A stretch of DNA of 64,000 bases from Leadbetterella sp964489955. GTDB lineage: Bacteria > Bacteroidota > Bacteroidia > Cytophagales > Spirosomataceae. The stretch is from the NCBI GenBank assembly GCA_964489955.1, contig CAZBAV010000015.1, forward strand, positions 5,099-69,098, in the 5' to 3' direction. Below are positions 1 to 7,970 of this stretch, piece by piece. The translations under genes were made by a program, and so were the position numbers. The first letter of the stretch is position 1; each line of letters starts with the position of its first letter. The notes under the pieces are model-generated. The model did not search any database and was not told the DNA's origin. It saw nothing but the letters and a program-made list of their open reading frames with translations.

Positions 1-168
1 ATTTATATAGTTTTGGAACTCTTTTCGTGAAGAACTATATGCCTTTTTCTCATAAAGTTCTATGCCATTGTTATAGTGAGATTCAATGGAAGAGTAACTT
101 AAAGTATTTTGGGAATACGAAGAAAAAGAAGCAGTTAAAGTTAGAAAAGCCAGAATCTTAAATTTCAT
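1..168 (-). CDS. N-terminus of a secreted TPR-type protein (partial)
   Basis: The complement of the first 168 bases reads as 56 uninterrupted codons from an ATG at 168 and runs off the left edge. It begins with a signal peptide (MKFKILAFLTLTASFSSYSQ) followed by a segment of the form HYNNGIELYEKKAYSSSRKE. That segment looks like the first helix pair of a tetratricopeptide repeat, as in large exported TPR proteins of Bacteroidota. The gene is divergent from the M61 peptidase. Signal peptide and open frame are seen directly; the TPR assignment is inference from one helix pair. Confidence 0.7.
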   Translation of the reverse strand, partial: MKFKILAFLTLTASFSSYSQNTLSYSSIESHYNNGIELYEKKAYSSSRKEFQNYIN

Positions 169-282
169 ATGATAACATGATAATTGGGCAAAAATAGGAA
201 AATAATCGTGTATTTTTACTCGGAAAAACGTATAAAGCATTTAAAAATTGTAGTTTTGTGTAAATCAATCTCTAATATTTTT

Positions 283-2073
283 ATGAAGTATTTTTTGTGT
301 TTATTCTTTATTCCGTTGTTTTCTGCATTTGCGTACAAACAAGACTCCTATCCTACGGTGTATGAGGTGTCTATGCCAGAGCCACACACGCATTATTTCG
401 AAGTAAAAGTTACAATTAATGATAAAGAGATCTTAAGTAATCCTTATGTAGAGTTACGGATGCCGACTTGGACGCCGGGGTCTTATTTGATAAGGGAGTT
501 TGCAAGAAACGTACAGGAGGTAAAGGCTGTGGGAGCAGCAAATACTAAATTGTCTGTAGCTAAAACACTTAAAAGTACCTGGAAGGTACAAGGGCATGAA
601 GGCAAACCTATCACTTTCTCATATCGGGTTTATGCATTTGAAATGACAGTAAGGACATCTTTTTTAGATGACTCACACGGATATATAAACGGAGGGTCTG
701 TATTTATGTATGTACCAGAACTTAAGAATAAGAAATCTTTGGTTAAAATTGAACCTCATGCATCTTTTGGTAAAGTGTCCGTGGCACTACCAGAAGTGAA
801 AAAGAACCAATTTGAGGCAGAAAACTATGATTTACTGGTAGATAGTCCTTTTGAAATCGGTAACCATGAAATCCTGGAGTTTGAAGCTTTGGGTGTAAAA
901 CACAAGATTGCTAATTACTCTATGGAGCCTTTAGATTACGATAGAGCTAAAGTGGTAGAAGATTATAAGAAAGTGGTGCTTGCTAGCCATTCTATTTTTG
1001 GAGGAAAACATCCATGTAAGGAGTATTTGTTCATAATCCACCATTTACCGGGAATTGGGGGCGGATTGGAGCACCTAAACTCTACCACATGCCACACTAC
1101 TCCTGGTGCTTACCAAGATAGTAGACGTTATGAGAGCTTCATGGGACTTATAGCACACGAGTACTTCCACCTTTGGAATGTAAAGAGGCTACGTCCTGTA
1201 GCTTTGGGGCCATTTGACTATGAAAATGAGAATTATACCAATATGCTTTGGGTGGCAGAAGGTTTTACAAATTACTATCAGAGTGATATACTGAAAAGAG
1301 GTGGGCTTATAGATGAAGAACGAATGCTGGCACTTTTGGCTGGAAACATCGGAAATGTAGAAAATCAGTATGGTAATAAAATACAAGCTGTAGCAGAGAG
1401 CTCGTGGGATGCATGGATAAAGTTTTACAGACCCAATGAAAACTCAGCAAACTCTACCATATCTTACTACAATAAAGGAGGCATATTAGCTAATATCCTC
1501 AATATGATTATCATAGGAAATACGAATGGACAAAAGTCTTTGGATAATGTTTTACAAAATCTATACAATGACTTGTACTTGAAAAAAGATATTGGTTTTA
1601 CAGACGAGGAGTTTATAAAAGAATGTGAAAAAGTATCCGGACAGAAGTTGGAGCAGTTTTTCTATGACCATGTATATGGTACAGAGCCAATAGATTATAA
1701 AAAGTATTTTGCTATGGTAGATGTGGATGCCAATTTAGGATTAGCAAATCCGGGAACGCCCTATTTTGGAGCTATGGTTGGCTTTTCAGGAGGAAAGGTA
1801 GCAAGAGTTGATTTTGGTACAGGAGCTTACGAGGGAGGTATCAATGTAAATGACGAGATTGTGGAAGTAGACGGGAAACGTTTTACAGGTTTAAGCCAGA
1901 TTACGGACGGCAAAAAGGTGGGTGACAAAGTGAAAATTACGGTATCCAGAGCAAATGTTCGTAAAACGTACGAAATTACACTTAAAGAAGATCCAAGACT
2001 TAGGGTTACCTTAACTCCTAAGCGTACCGCTTCTGAGCAGAAGAAATATAATAAGTGGATGCACGTGGACTAA
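283..2073 (+). CDS. M61-family metallopeptidase with PDZ domain
   Basis: Exported zinc aminopeptidase of the glycyl aminopeptidase (M61) family. The ATG at 283 is preferred to the upstream TTG at 184 because it opens a clean signal peptide (MKYFLCLFFIPLFSAFA). The product is 596 residues, the usual size. The zinc site HEYFH lies at residues 292-296, followed by the family segment LWNVKRLRP. A GGGLEH motif precedes it. The last 100 or so residues form a PDZ-like domain (GGINVNDEIVEVDG). It probably trims peptides in the periplasm. The gene stands alone and is followed by a strong terminator. Confidence 0.93.
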   Translation: MKYFLCLFFIPLFSAFAYKQDSYPTVYEVSMPEPHTHYFEVKVTINDKEILSNPYVELRMPTWTPGSYLIREFARNVQEVKAVGAANTKLSVAKTLKSTWKVQGHEGKPITFSYRVYAFEMTVRTSFLDDSHGYINGGSVFMYVPELKNKKSLVKIEPHASFGKVSVALPEVKKNQFEAENYDLLVDSPFEIGNHEILEFEALGVKHKIANYSMEPLDYDRAKVVEDYKKVVLASHSIFGGKHPCKEYLFIIHHLPGIGGGLEHLNSTTCHTTPGAYQDSRRYESFMGLIAHEYFHLWNVKRLRPVALGPFDYENENYTNMLWVAEGFTNYYQSDILKRGGLIDEERMLALLAGNIGNVENQYGNKIQAVAESSWDAWIKFYRPNENSANSTISYYNKGGILANILNMIIIGNTNGQKSLDNVLQNLYNDLYLKKDIGFTDEEFIKECEKVSGQKLEQFFYDHVYGTEPIDYKKYFAMVDVDANLGLANPGTPYFGAMVGFSGGKVARVDFGTGAYEGGINVNDEIVEVDGKRFTGLSQITDGKKVGDKVKITVSRANVRKTYEITLKEDPRLRVTLTPKRTASEQKKYNKWMHVD

Positions 2074-2098
2074 TCTTTTTTAGAGGATTTTATGGTAA

Positions 2099-2124
2099 AG
2101 GGGCAGTAATGCCCCTCTTTTTTT
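2099..2124 (+). terminator. Terminator of the M61 gene
   Basis: A 7-bp perfect stem AGGGGCA/TGCCCCT (2099-2105 and 2110-2116) with a GTAA loop is followed by C and a run of T, 26 bases after the M61 stop codon. Confidence 0.85.
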
Positions 2125-2163
2125 GTGCACTATCCAAGCCAATATGGTCTATAGTCTCCCTAG

Positions 2164-3501
2164 TTAATCTTTAATGAACTGGACCGCAGTTTCGTTTATT
2201 CCGTACTTTTTGGTTTGTAGAAGTTTAATTATCTCAGCTCCAGCCAGTAACATAGGGCCATAACTATGAGCAGCATAAGGACTTACTGGACGATAATAGT
2301 AAAATGCAGGGTCAAGGCCCATACCGGTGCCTACACATGTGCCGTGTATTTTTCCTTCTTCATCAATTTTTGTAGATAAGGCTTCCCAAGCAAGTAGAGC
2401 CATAGGGCCAAACGCTTCATAATCTAACCACCCGTTGTTAATACCCTTTACAATGGAATAGGTAAATATTGCTGTAGCCGAGGTTTCGAGATAAGTATCA
2501 GATTTATCTAAAAGTTGGTGCCAAAAACCTGTGCCGGATTGGAGTGCTGCTAAGCCCTGTATGTGCTTATAGTATAAATCCAGTATAGATTTTCGGTCTT
2601 TGTGGTTTTTGGGCAACACGTTTAGGACTTCTGTAATGGCCATTATAGCCCAGCCATTTGCCCTAGCCCAGTGATATTTCGGCTGTATTTCGGAGTCTTC
2701 TATCCAGCCATGAATAAAAATGTTTTTTTGGTTGTCAAACATCTTCCGGCTAAACAGTAGAATTTGCTTAGCAGCCTCATCATAGTATTTTATATCTCCT
2801 GTAGCTTTACCCATGTAGGCTATGGCTGGAACGCTCATAAACATATCGTCTAGCCAAACGGTGTTCTTTAATGGGCGTTGTCTCGCAAAAGTTCCGTCTT
2901 TTAGGCGATACTCTTTATGCATAATAAAATCTACAAAATTGCTGATAGCAGGCTTAATTTCTGGCTTCGCATTTTCTTGTTCTAATTTAATCATAGCTAC
3001 ACATAATGCTCCTGCGTCATCTAAGGAATGTGGTTGCAAAATGCTTTTTACAAGTGACTTACCTTGCTCTTCTTTATTCTTGTTCCTATAGAAGTTAGAA
3101 AGAGAGTTTAACAAATCTATTCTTGTTTGGGTGTATTCTTTATATCGTTGATCGCCGCTTGCTTCTGCCATGGCCAGCATGCCGCCGTAGGTAACACCCC
3201 ATTCATAACTGAACAAGCGGTAGTCACCTTTGGCAAAAGCAGCGTTGCTTCCTGGGTTTTCTGGATCTAATACCTTTCCTGTGTTTTTTTCTACCGCTGT
3301 GGCAGGCGTAACTTTTTCTAAATATGCCAATACTCTATCCATGTCTGCTTTAACCGATTTTGTATTTGCTTTTCCGTATGGATGCGGATAATCAGGGGGG
3401 ATCAGGTGTAGAGGTGTATTAGAGTCTGTTACTTGGGCTAGTAAAGGGTTTAAAGCAGCTAAAAGTATAGCTAAACCTAATTGAAAAATATTTTTTATCA
3501 T
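2164..3501 (-). CDS. GH105 unsaturated rhamnogalacturonyl hydrolase-like protein
   Basis: Secreted glycoside hydrolase of the YteR/YesR (GH105) type, 445 residues with a signal peptide ending near LLAQ. GH105 enzymes remove the 4,5-unsaturated uronic acid left at the end of an oligosaccharide by a polysaccharide lyase, using a hydration mechanism. Family segments seen are SLDDAGALC (about 159-167, holding the expected catalytic Asp), VWLDDMFMSVP (215-225) and HWARANGWA (278-286), plus a Tyr/Pro-rich C-terminal segment. It is the last gene of the susC-susD-phosphoesterase-lyase-like locus, as expected for an enzyme acting on lyase products. Confidence 0.88.
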   Translation of the reverse strand: MIKNIFQLGLAILLAALNPLLAQVTDSNTPLHLIPPDYPHPYGKANTKSVKADMDRVLAYLEKVTPATAVEKNTGKVLDPENPGSNAAFAKGDYRLFSYEWGVTYGGMLAMAEASGDQRYKEYTQTRIDLLNSLSNFYRNKNKEEQGKSLVKSILQPHSLDDAGALCVAMIKLEQENAKPEIKPAISNFVDFIMHKEYRLKDGTFARQRPLKNTVWLDDMFMSVPAIAYMGKATGDIKYYDEAAKQILLFSRKMFDNQKNIFIHGWIEDSEIQPKYHWARANGWAIMAITEVLNVLPKNHKDRKSILDLYYKHIQGLAALQSGTGFWHQLLDKSDTYLETSATAIFTYSIVKGINNGWLDYEAFGPMALLAWEALSTKIDEEGKIHGTCVGTGMGLDPAFYYYRPVSPYAAHSYGPMLLAGAEIIKLLQTKKYGINETAVQFIKD

Positions 3502-3537
3502 TTTAACTTTATTTCGGCCGGAGCCAGAGCGACTAAT

Positions 3538-5271
3538 TTAACTAAAACGCAGCGTATGTTTAAAGGGTGTAAAACCAGTAAGGTATACGTGCTGTCCGGG
3601 TGTTTGCAATGAACCGAAATGGACACTATATTTTTCTCCTTCTAAACCTTGGATCCAATCATGCTTCTTTACTCCCGGACCAAAAGTTATGGTATCTTGT
3701 GCGTTCGTAAATGTGGCGTTCTCTCTTTCTAAAAACTGTTTATCACTTACACCAGACAGTTTTCCATCTTCATCAAAACATAAATGTATTGTAACGGCCA
3801 CACCTTCCAGACCTGTGACTTCAAAGTCCAGTGTGGCTTCTCCGTCTTTTTCATAGAAAGTCACTTTACTATCAAGGGTTTTTACGTTACTGACAGGGCG
3901 TTTTTCAAAGTCCATTTTACTCCAAAATCGGTCATCGGTGCTAGGTGTAAGGGCATAGTCTCCATCTGCACGACGGTCTTTTGGTTTTAATGGCTGGTAG
4001 TATGGGGCTTCTATTTTTCTGTGTAAGATATACTTACCGTCTTGTTGAGTAATTCCCTCACTTCTAAAATACCCGGTGCTAAAAAAACGGGCCGACATCC
4101 GCATGTATTTTAATGCGGCTTCCCCTTTTCTATATCCAAAGAAGTTAGGACTAACCGAACGCCCTGATGCTATTATTAGAGGCCAGTCATTGCCACCAAA
4201 AAGTGTCATTGCGGTGTTTTTTCTCCTGATTCTAAGTAAACTGCTGGTTTTAAATAGCTTCTCAAAATCTATGGAAGGCATTTCTGCTTTGGGTAATTCT
4301 CTCATCAGAACCTCGTCAGCCATAAAGCAATACAAAGCTTCATTTAATACAGTGTTCTGGAATTCTCCTTGTTTCTCAATAAGTGAGGCGATAGCCGAAA
4401 AATTTGGGTTTTGAAGTTCTATGGCCAAAAAGCGATAGTGCAAATACTGTACAATTATTTTTCTGCTGGAATACTGATCCTGGCGTCTGGAGTCAAAAGT
4501 TATTAGGTCTCCATTTGGGTCCATGTAGTACCAAGTCATTTCTAAGCTTTTTATAGCCGGCTTGTATAATTCTGGTCTTTTTAGGAGGTGTCCCATGGTT
4601 ATAAAGGCACGATTCTCTACATCGGAGTAATTCATACTACGTTCAGGATAATGCCCGTCTTCATCCATGTACACGCCTTCAGATAGCCATTCGTCAATTC
4701 TGGCAATGTACTTTTGGTTAGGATACAGTTTATTTACCCAAGCCAAAGCCGCACAGATTTCCCAGCGGTGATTAGGGGTGTGTACTCCTCCTGTTGTAAG
4801 GGCCTCTCCTACTTTCAAGACCACTTCTTTTATAGACTTCTTGATTGGATCTAAAGATTTTTGCTCGCTTTGCATCAAAATATAGACACCAGAACACAAG
4901 GGTTCCATAATAAATGCCGTATCTGGAGGAGACTCTAAATTACCCGCATTTATGGTTCCGTCTGCACTTAAGATTGCGTTTAAACCTGTTATAGTTTCTT
5001 TGAGTTTATATACTAATTGTTCTTTCTGGTAAAAAAGAGATTGAGGATTACAGTACGCAGCTGCAAACTTCGCAAAATTATACCCCAAGCTCCGGCCTCC
5101 ATGCCGATTGGCGGCATCGCCTCTTTTTAGTAAGTCGGCCACATGCTCATCATTGCCTTTTACAAGAGCTTTTATTAAGGCAGGAGCCTTGTCATTAGCA
5201 AGTAAACCCGGACTAAACGCGAGAGCAGTTCCCAGAGTAGTAGCATGTAAAATAAATTCCTTTCTATTCAT
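3538..5271 (-). CDS. Secreted alpha/alpha-toroid, lyase-like protein
   Basis: A 577-residue exported protein. The ATG at 5271 is chosen because it starts a signal sequence (MNRKEFILHATTLGTALAFS) 10 bases after the preceding stop; a longer reading to 5334 would overlap that gene. Residues about 60-330 are helical with conserved-looking patches (HRWEICAALAWVNKLYP, DEDGHYPERSMNYSD). The C-terminal half is strand-rich. This two-part plan resembles heparinase II/III-type and related polysaccharide lyases. No family signature was recognised with certainty. The neighbouring GH105 gene supports a lyase supplying unsaturated ends. Function is inferred from context. Confidence 0.55.
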   Translation of the reverse strand: MNRKEFILHATTLGTALAFSPGLLANDKAPALIKALVKGNDEHVADLLKRGDAANRHGGRSLGYNFAKFAAAYCNPQSLFYQKEQLVYKLKETITGLNAILSADGTINAGNLESPPDTAFIMEPLCSGVYILMQSEQKSLDPIKKSIKEVVLKVGEALTTGGVHTPNHRWEICAALAWVNKLYPNQKYIARIDEWLSEGVYMDEDGHYPERSMNYSDVENRAFITMGHLLKRPELYKPAIKSLEMTWYYMDPNGDLITFDSRRQDQYSSRKIIVQYLHYRFLAIELQNPNFSAIASLIEKQGEFQNTVLNEALYCFMADEVLMRELPKAEMPSIDFEKLFKTSSLLRIRRKNTAMTLFGGNDWPLIIASGRSVSPNFFGYRKGEAALKYMRMSARFFSTGYFRSEGITQQDGKYILHRKIEAPYYQPLKPKDRRADGDYALTPSTDDRFWSKMDFEKRPVSNVKTLDSKVTFYEKDGEATLDFEVTGLEGVAVTIHLCFDEDGKLSGVSDKQFLERENATFTNAQDTITFGPGVKKHDWIQGLEGEKYSVHFGSLQTPGQHVYLTGFTPFKHTLRFS

Positions 5272-5281
5272 TTCTATAGAT

Positions 5282-6229
5282 TTATTTCTTAATGATGGTT
5301 TGGTACAATACATTGCCTTCATGGTCAATTGCATATACTACCATTTCTTTTGAAGTTACAGCAAAAAGCAGAAAACCATATGCCCGTGCGGCAAATTTAC
5401 TATATTCCAGCATATCTACTTGTGTAGCTTCTGAGGCTGAACCAGATACAAAATGATGTATGTCTCCTTTTGGCTGCAAATGCTGTAAACTATGGTCATG
5501 TCCGGCAATGTAAGCATCTACCTTATTTTCAATAAATAGTTCATTGAGCGAGTTTCTAATCCTACGAGTATCGTAACCCTCTCTTCGAGTGATACTTCCG
5601 GTAAACATAGGATGGTGACCTACTACAATGTTCCAGTGGTCTTCTTTAGCCAAGTTGGAAATCGATTGCTTTATCCAGGCTTTTTGGGCGGTACTATCTG
5701 TAGCTTTTACGTTTGGACCGTATTCTGGATTGGTATAAAACTCCGGAATTAAAGGGTTGGTATCTATAAATGTGAACTTTATGTTCTTTCCTGAGCCATC
5801 TTTAAGTTTAATCTGCTTGTTAAAATATCGGGCTGGCATAATCCATCTACGGCTTATTTTAGTGTAAGCTACTTGTGCATCCGGGTCTCCCATATAGTCA
5901 TGGTTTCCTAGTATAGAGTACCACTCTCTTTGCAAGGAAAAGTCTTTGTAGACTTCCTCCAAGGAGTAATGCCAGTGCGGGTCTTGTGTGCTTGCTACTC
6001 CTTTTGGATAAAAATTATCGCCTACGTTTACAAAAAAATCTGCATGCACTTCTCTTGCAGTTTTGGCCATTTGAGCTGCTACGGGTAGCTGGTGATCATC
6101 ACCAAAACGTCCCCAATCTCCAAAGACAAGAAATTTTACCGCTCCTTTGGGTATTTCTATTTTTTGCTGTGCCTTGCTTTCTTTTGTTCCAATAAGTGCC
6201 AGTAAAATAATTAAAAGCCAGTTTTTCAT
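5282..6229 (-). CDS. Purple acid phosphatase-like metallophosphoesterase, secreted
   Basis: Dinuclear-metal phosphoesterase of the calcineurin fold, 315 residues, with a signal peptide (MKNWLLIILLALIGTKESKAQ). The metal-binding motifs appear in order: FGDWGR, NVGDNFY, LGNHDYMGD, VVGHHPMF and AGHDHSLQH. Spacing and the GDWG start fit the tartrate-resistant (type 5) purple acid phosphatase subgroup. It lies in the sugar-utilisation operon 10 bases before the lyase-like gene, so it may remove phosphate groups from the glycan. That role is inference. Confidence 0.88.
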   Translation of the reverse strand: MKNWLLIILLALIGTKESKAQQKIEIPKGAVKFLVFGDWGRFGDDHQLPVAAQMAKTAREVHADFFVNVGDNFYPKGVASTQDPHWHYSLEEVYKDFSLQREWYSILGNHDYMGDPDAQVAYTKISRRWIMPARYFNKQIKLKDGSGKNIKFTFIDTNPLIPEFYTNPEYGPNVKATDSTAQKAWIKQSISNLAKEDHWNIVVGHHPMFTGSITRREGYDTRRIRNSLNELFIENKVDAYIAGHDHSLQHLQPKGDIHHFVSGSASEATQVDMLEYSKFAARAYGFLLFAVTSKEMVVYAIDHEGNVLYQTIIKK

Positions 6230-6246
6230 CCGCTGTTATATTTGGT

Positions 6247-6288
6247 AAAAATTAGCCAAACTACTTTTGGAGTGGTTTGGCTAATTTT
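6247..6288 (-). terminator. Intra-operon terminator after susD
   Basis: A 14-bp inverted repeat (6248-6261 with 6275-6288, core ATTAGCCAAAC/GTTTGGCTAAT) lies between the susD-like stop and the next start. In the leftward transcript the stem is followed by a run of U. It probably reduces expression of the downstream enzyme genes relative to the SusC/SusD pair. Confidence 0.75.
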
Positions 6289-6313
6289 GGTTAATTAATT
6301 ACAAATGTCTTTG

Positions 6314-7948
6314 TTAATATCCTTGGTTTTGTGTCCAGTTAGTGTTAACATTCATTACGTCTCTTGGTACGGGAAAAATTCTTCTGAACTTCTCTGTGAA
6401 GCCTTGTGCATACAGAGATTTAAAGCCCCAATTGTCCTCAAATTTTCCATAGCGAATAAGGTCATTACGTCTCCAGGATTCATCTGCAAACTCTCTAGCA
6501 CGCTCATCCAAAATATCTTGCAGAGACGGAGTTCCCACAAATGCAGGGGCACTTACATACGTTCGTATTTTGTTCAATAAAACTGTTGGAGTTTCACCGT
6601 TTGTTGCAGACCCACCCCTAAGGATAGCTTCTGCTTTCATTAAGTATACGTCTGCTAACCTGAAAATTGGCACATCATTGCTTTGACTTCTTCCCTGAGC
6701 GGCTGTTGTATTCGGGTCTACGTAAAACTTAATTGATCTGTGACCCATAGAGCGTCCTTTTTGATCGTTGCCGACGTTCAGAGTTCCCTCTCCCCCAGGA
6801 CGTAGAACAATTTCCTTAACGATGTTTAGCTGCCAGTCAAACTGCGTATCTGCATCTGCACCCGTGTAATCCTGGTCAATTCCTCTTTTCGAAGTTCTGA
6901 TATTAAATGGTTGGGTCGTTTGTGCATAATTTGACCAATAAAACTGTAAACCTCCTATATAAGACGCATTTCTTTGGTCTCCTTCCAGATTAAATTTATC
7001 CAGGAAGGTTGGTAGAACTCTGAATGTGCCACCTACACTTGCAGGAAGAGGAGCAAACTGCGACTGGGCACTTCTGTGTACCCAGAAACGACCATATGTC
7101 ATTCCCTGTTGTGTTTCTCTGTCAAATGGCATTGCGAAGATGAAATCCTTAATTTGCGGTCCATTGGTGGGGCGGAACTTTACTAGGAACCTATCACTCA
7201 AATTAAACTTGTTAGAGCTAATTACCGCATCACAGGCTGCAATGGCATCTTGTAATTTGGGGTTGGCTGCGGAAGGATTGTAATTTGCTACATCTGCAGT
7301 AGTATAAACATTCCAATTTAAATAAAGTTTCGCTAAAAGTGATTCTGCTACATATTTTGTGGCTTTTCCGTAGGTTGCTGGTGTAACATCGGTAGGTAGC
7401 TTTTCTTTGATTTCCAACAACTCAGATTCTATAAAACGGGCTACTTCTGCACGGGGAGCACGGTCTTGTTGCTCACCTCCTATTGCTTTTATTATAGGTA
7501 CAGCTCCAAAATTATCCATTAAAATAAAATAGTAATATGCTCTCATGGCACGTATAGAAGCCGCACTGTTGCTTTGGTCGTCATTTATCAGAGCCAAGAC
7601 TATGTTACAAGATGTAACGCCTGACATAGCAGAGTTCCATATGGTATGTAGCATACCGTGATCTCTGTTCCAGTCATGGACATGCATTTGGCGGTATGCT
7701 CCACCATCGTACCAGTCAGATCCCATAGCCACGCTCACTGCTTCGTCAGACGAAAGCGTCTGTGCCATCCAGTAGTCTCTTCCGTAAGCTCCCCTAAATG
7801 CATTATAGACATTTGCAGAAACGGCTTCGGTTGCTAATTCAGAATCAGGAAACTTTGTATACTCCGATTTTACGTCTACATCAAGGTCGGTACAGCTGTT
7901 TGCTATCAATGCTCCACCTAAAAGTATTAATTTAATATATGTTTTCAT
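6314..7948 (-). CDS. RagB/SusD-family nutrient-binding lipoprotein
   Basis: Cell-surface glycan-binding lipoprotein, 544 residues. A lipoprotein signal ends at NSC, with Cys19 as the lipidated residue. The N-terminal TPR-like SusD helices (ANVYNAFRGAYGRDYWMAQ; SIRAMRAYYYFILMDNFGAVP) and the C-terminal SusD segment (FRLADVYLMKAEAILRGG; DILDERAREFADESWRRNDLIRYG) are clear. It forms the lid of the SusC channel and lies 22 bases after the susC-like gene. Substrate cannot be read from sequence. Confidence 0.96.
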   Translation of the reverse strand: MKTYIKLILLGGALIANSCTDLDVDVKSEYTKFPDSELATEAVSANVYNAFRGAYGRDYWMAQTLSSDEAVSVAMGSDWYDGGAYRQMHVHDWNRDHGMLHTIWNSAMSGVTSCNIVLALINDDQSNSAASIRAMRAYYYFILMDNFGAVPIIKAIGGEQQDRAPRAEVARFIESELLEIKEKLPTDVTPATYGKATKYVAESLLAKLYLNWNVYTTADVANYNPSAANPKLQDAIAACDAVISSNKFNLSDRFLVKFRPTNGPQIKDFIFAMPFDRETQQGMTYGRFWVHRSAQSQFAPLPASVGGTFRVLPTFLDKFNLEGDQRNASYIGGLQFYWSNYAQTTQPFNIRTSKRGIDQDYTGADADTQFDWQLNIVKEIVLRPGGEGTLNVGNDQKGRSMGHRSIKFYVDPNTTAAQGRSQSNDVPIFRLADVYLMKAEAILRGGSATNGETPTVLLNKIRTYVSAPAFVGTPSLQDILDERAREFADESWRRNDLIRYGKFEDNWGFKSLYAQGFTEKFRRIFPVPRDVMNVNTNWTQNQGY

Positions 7949-7970
7949 ATCGTATTTTACGTCTTTTAGA

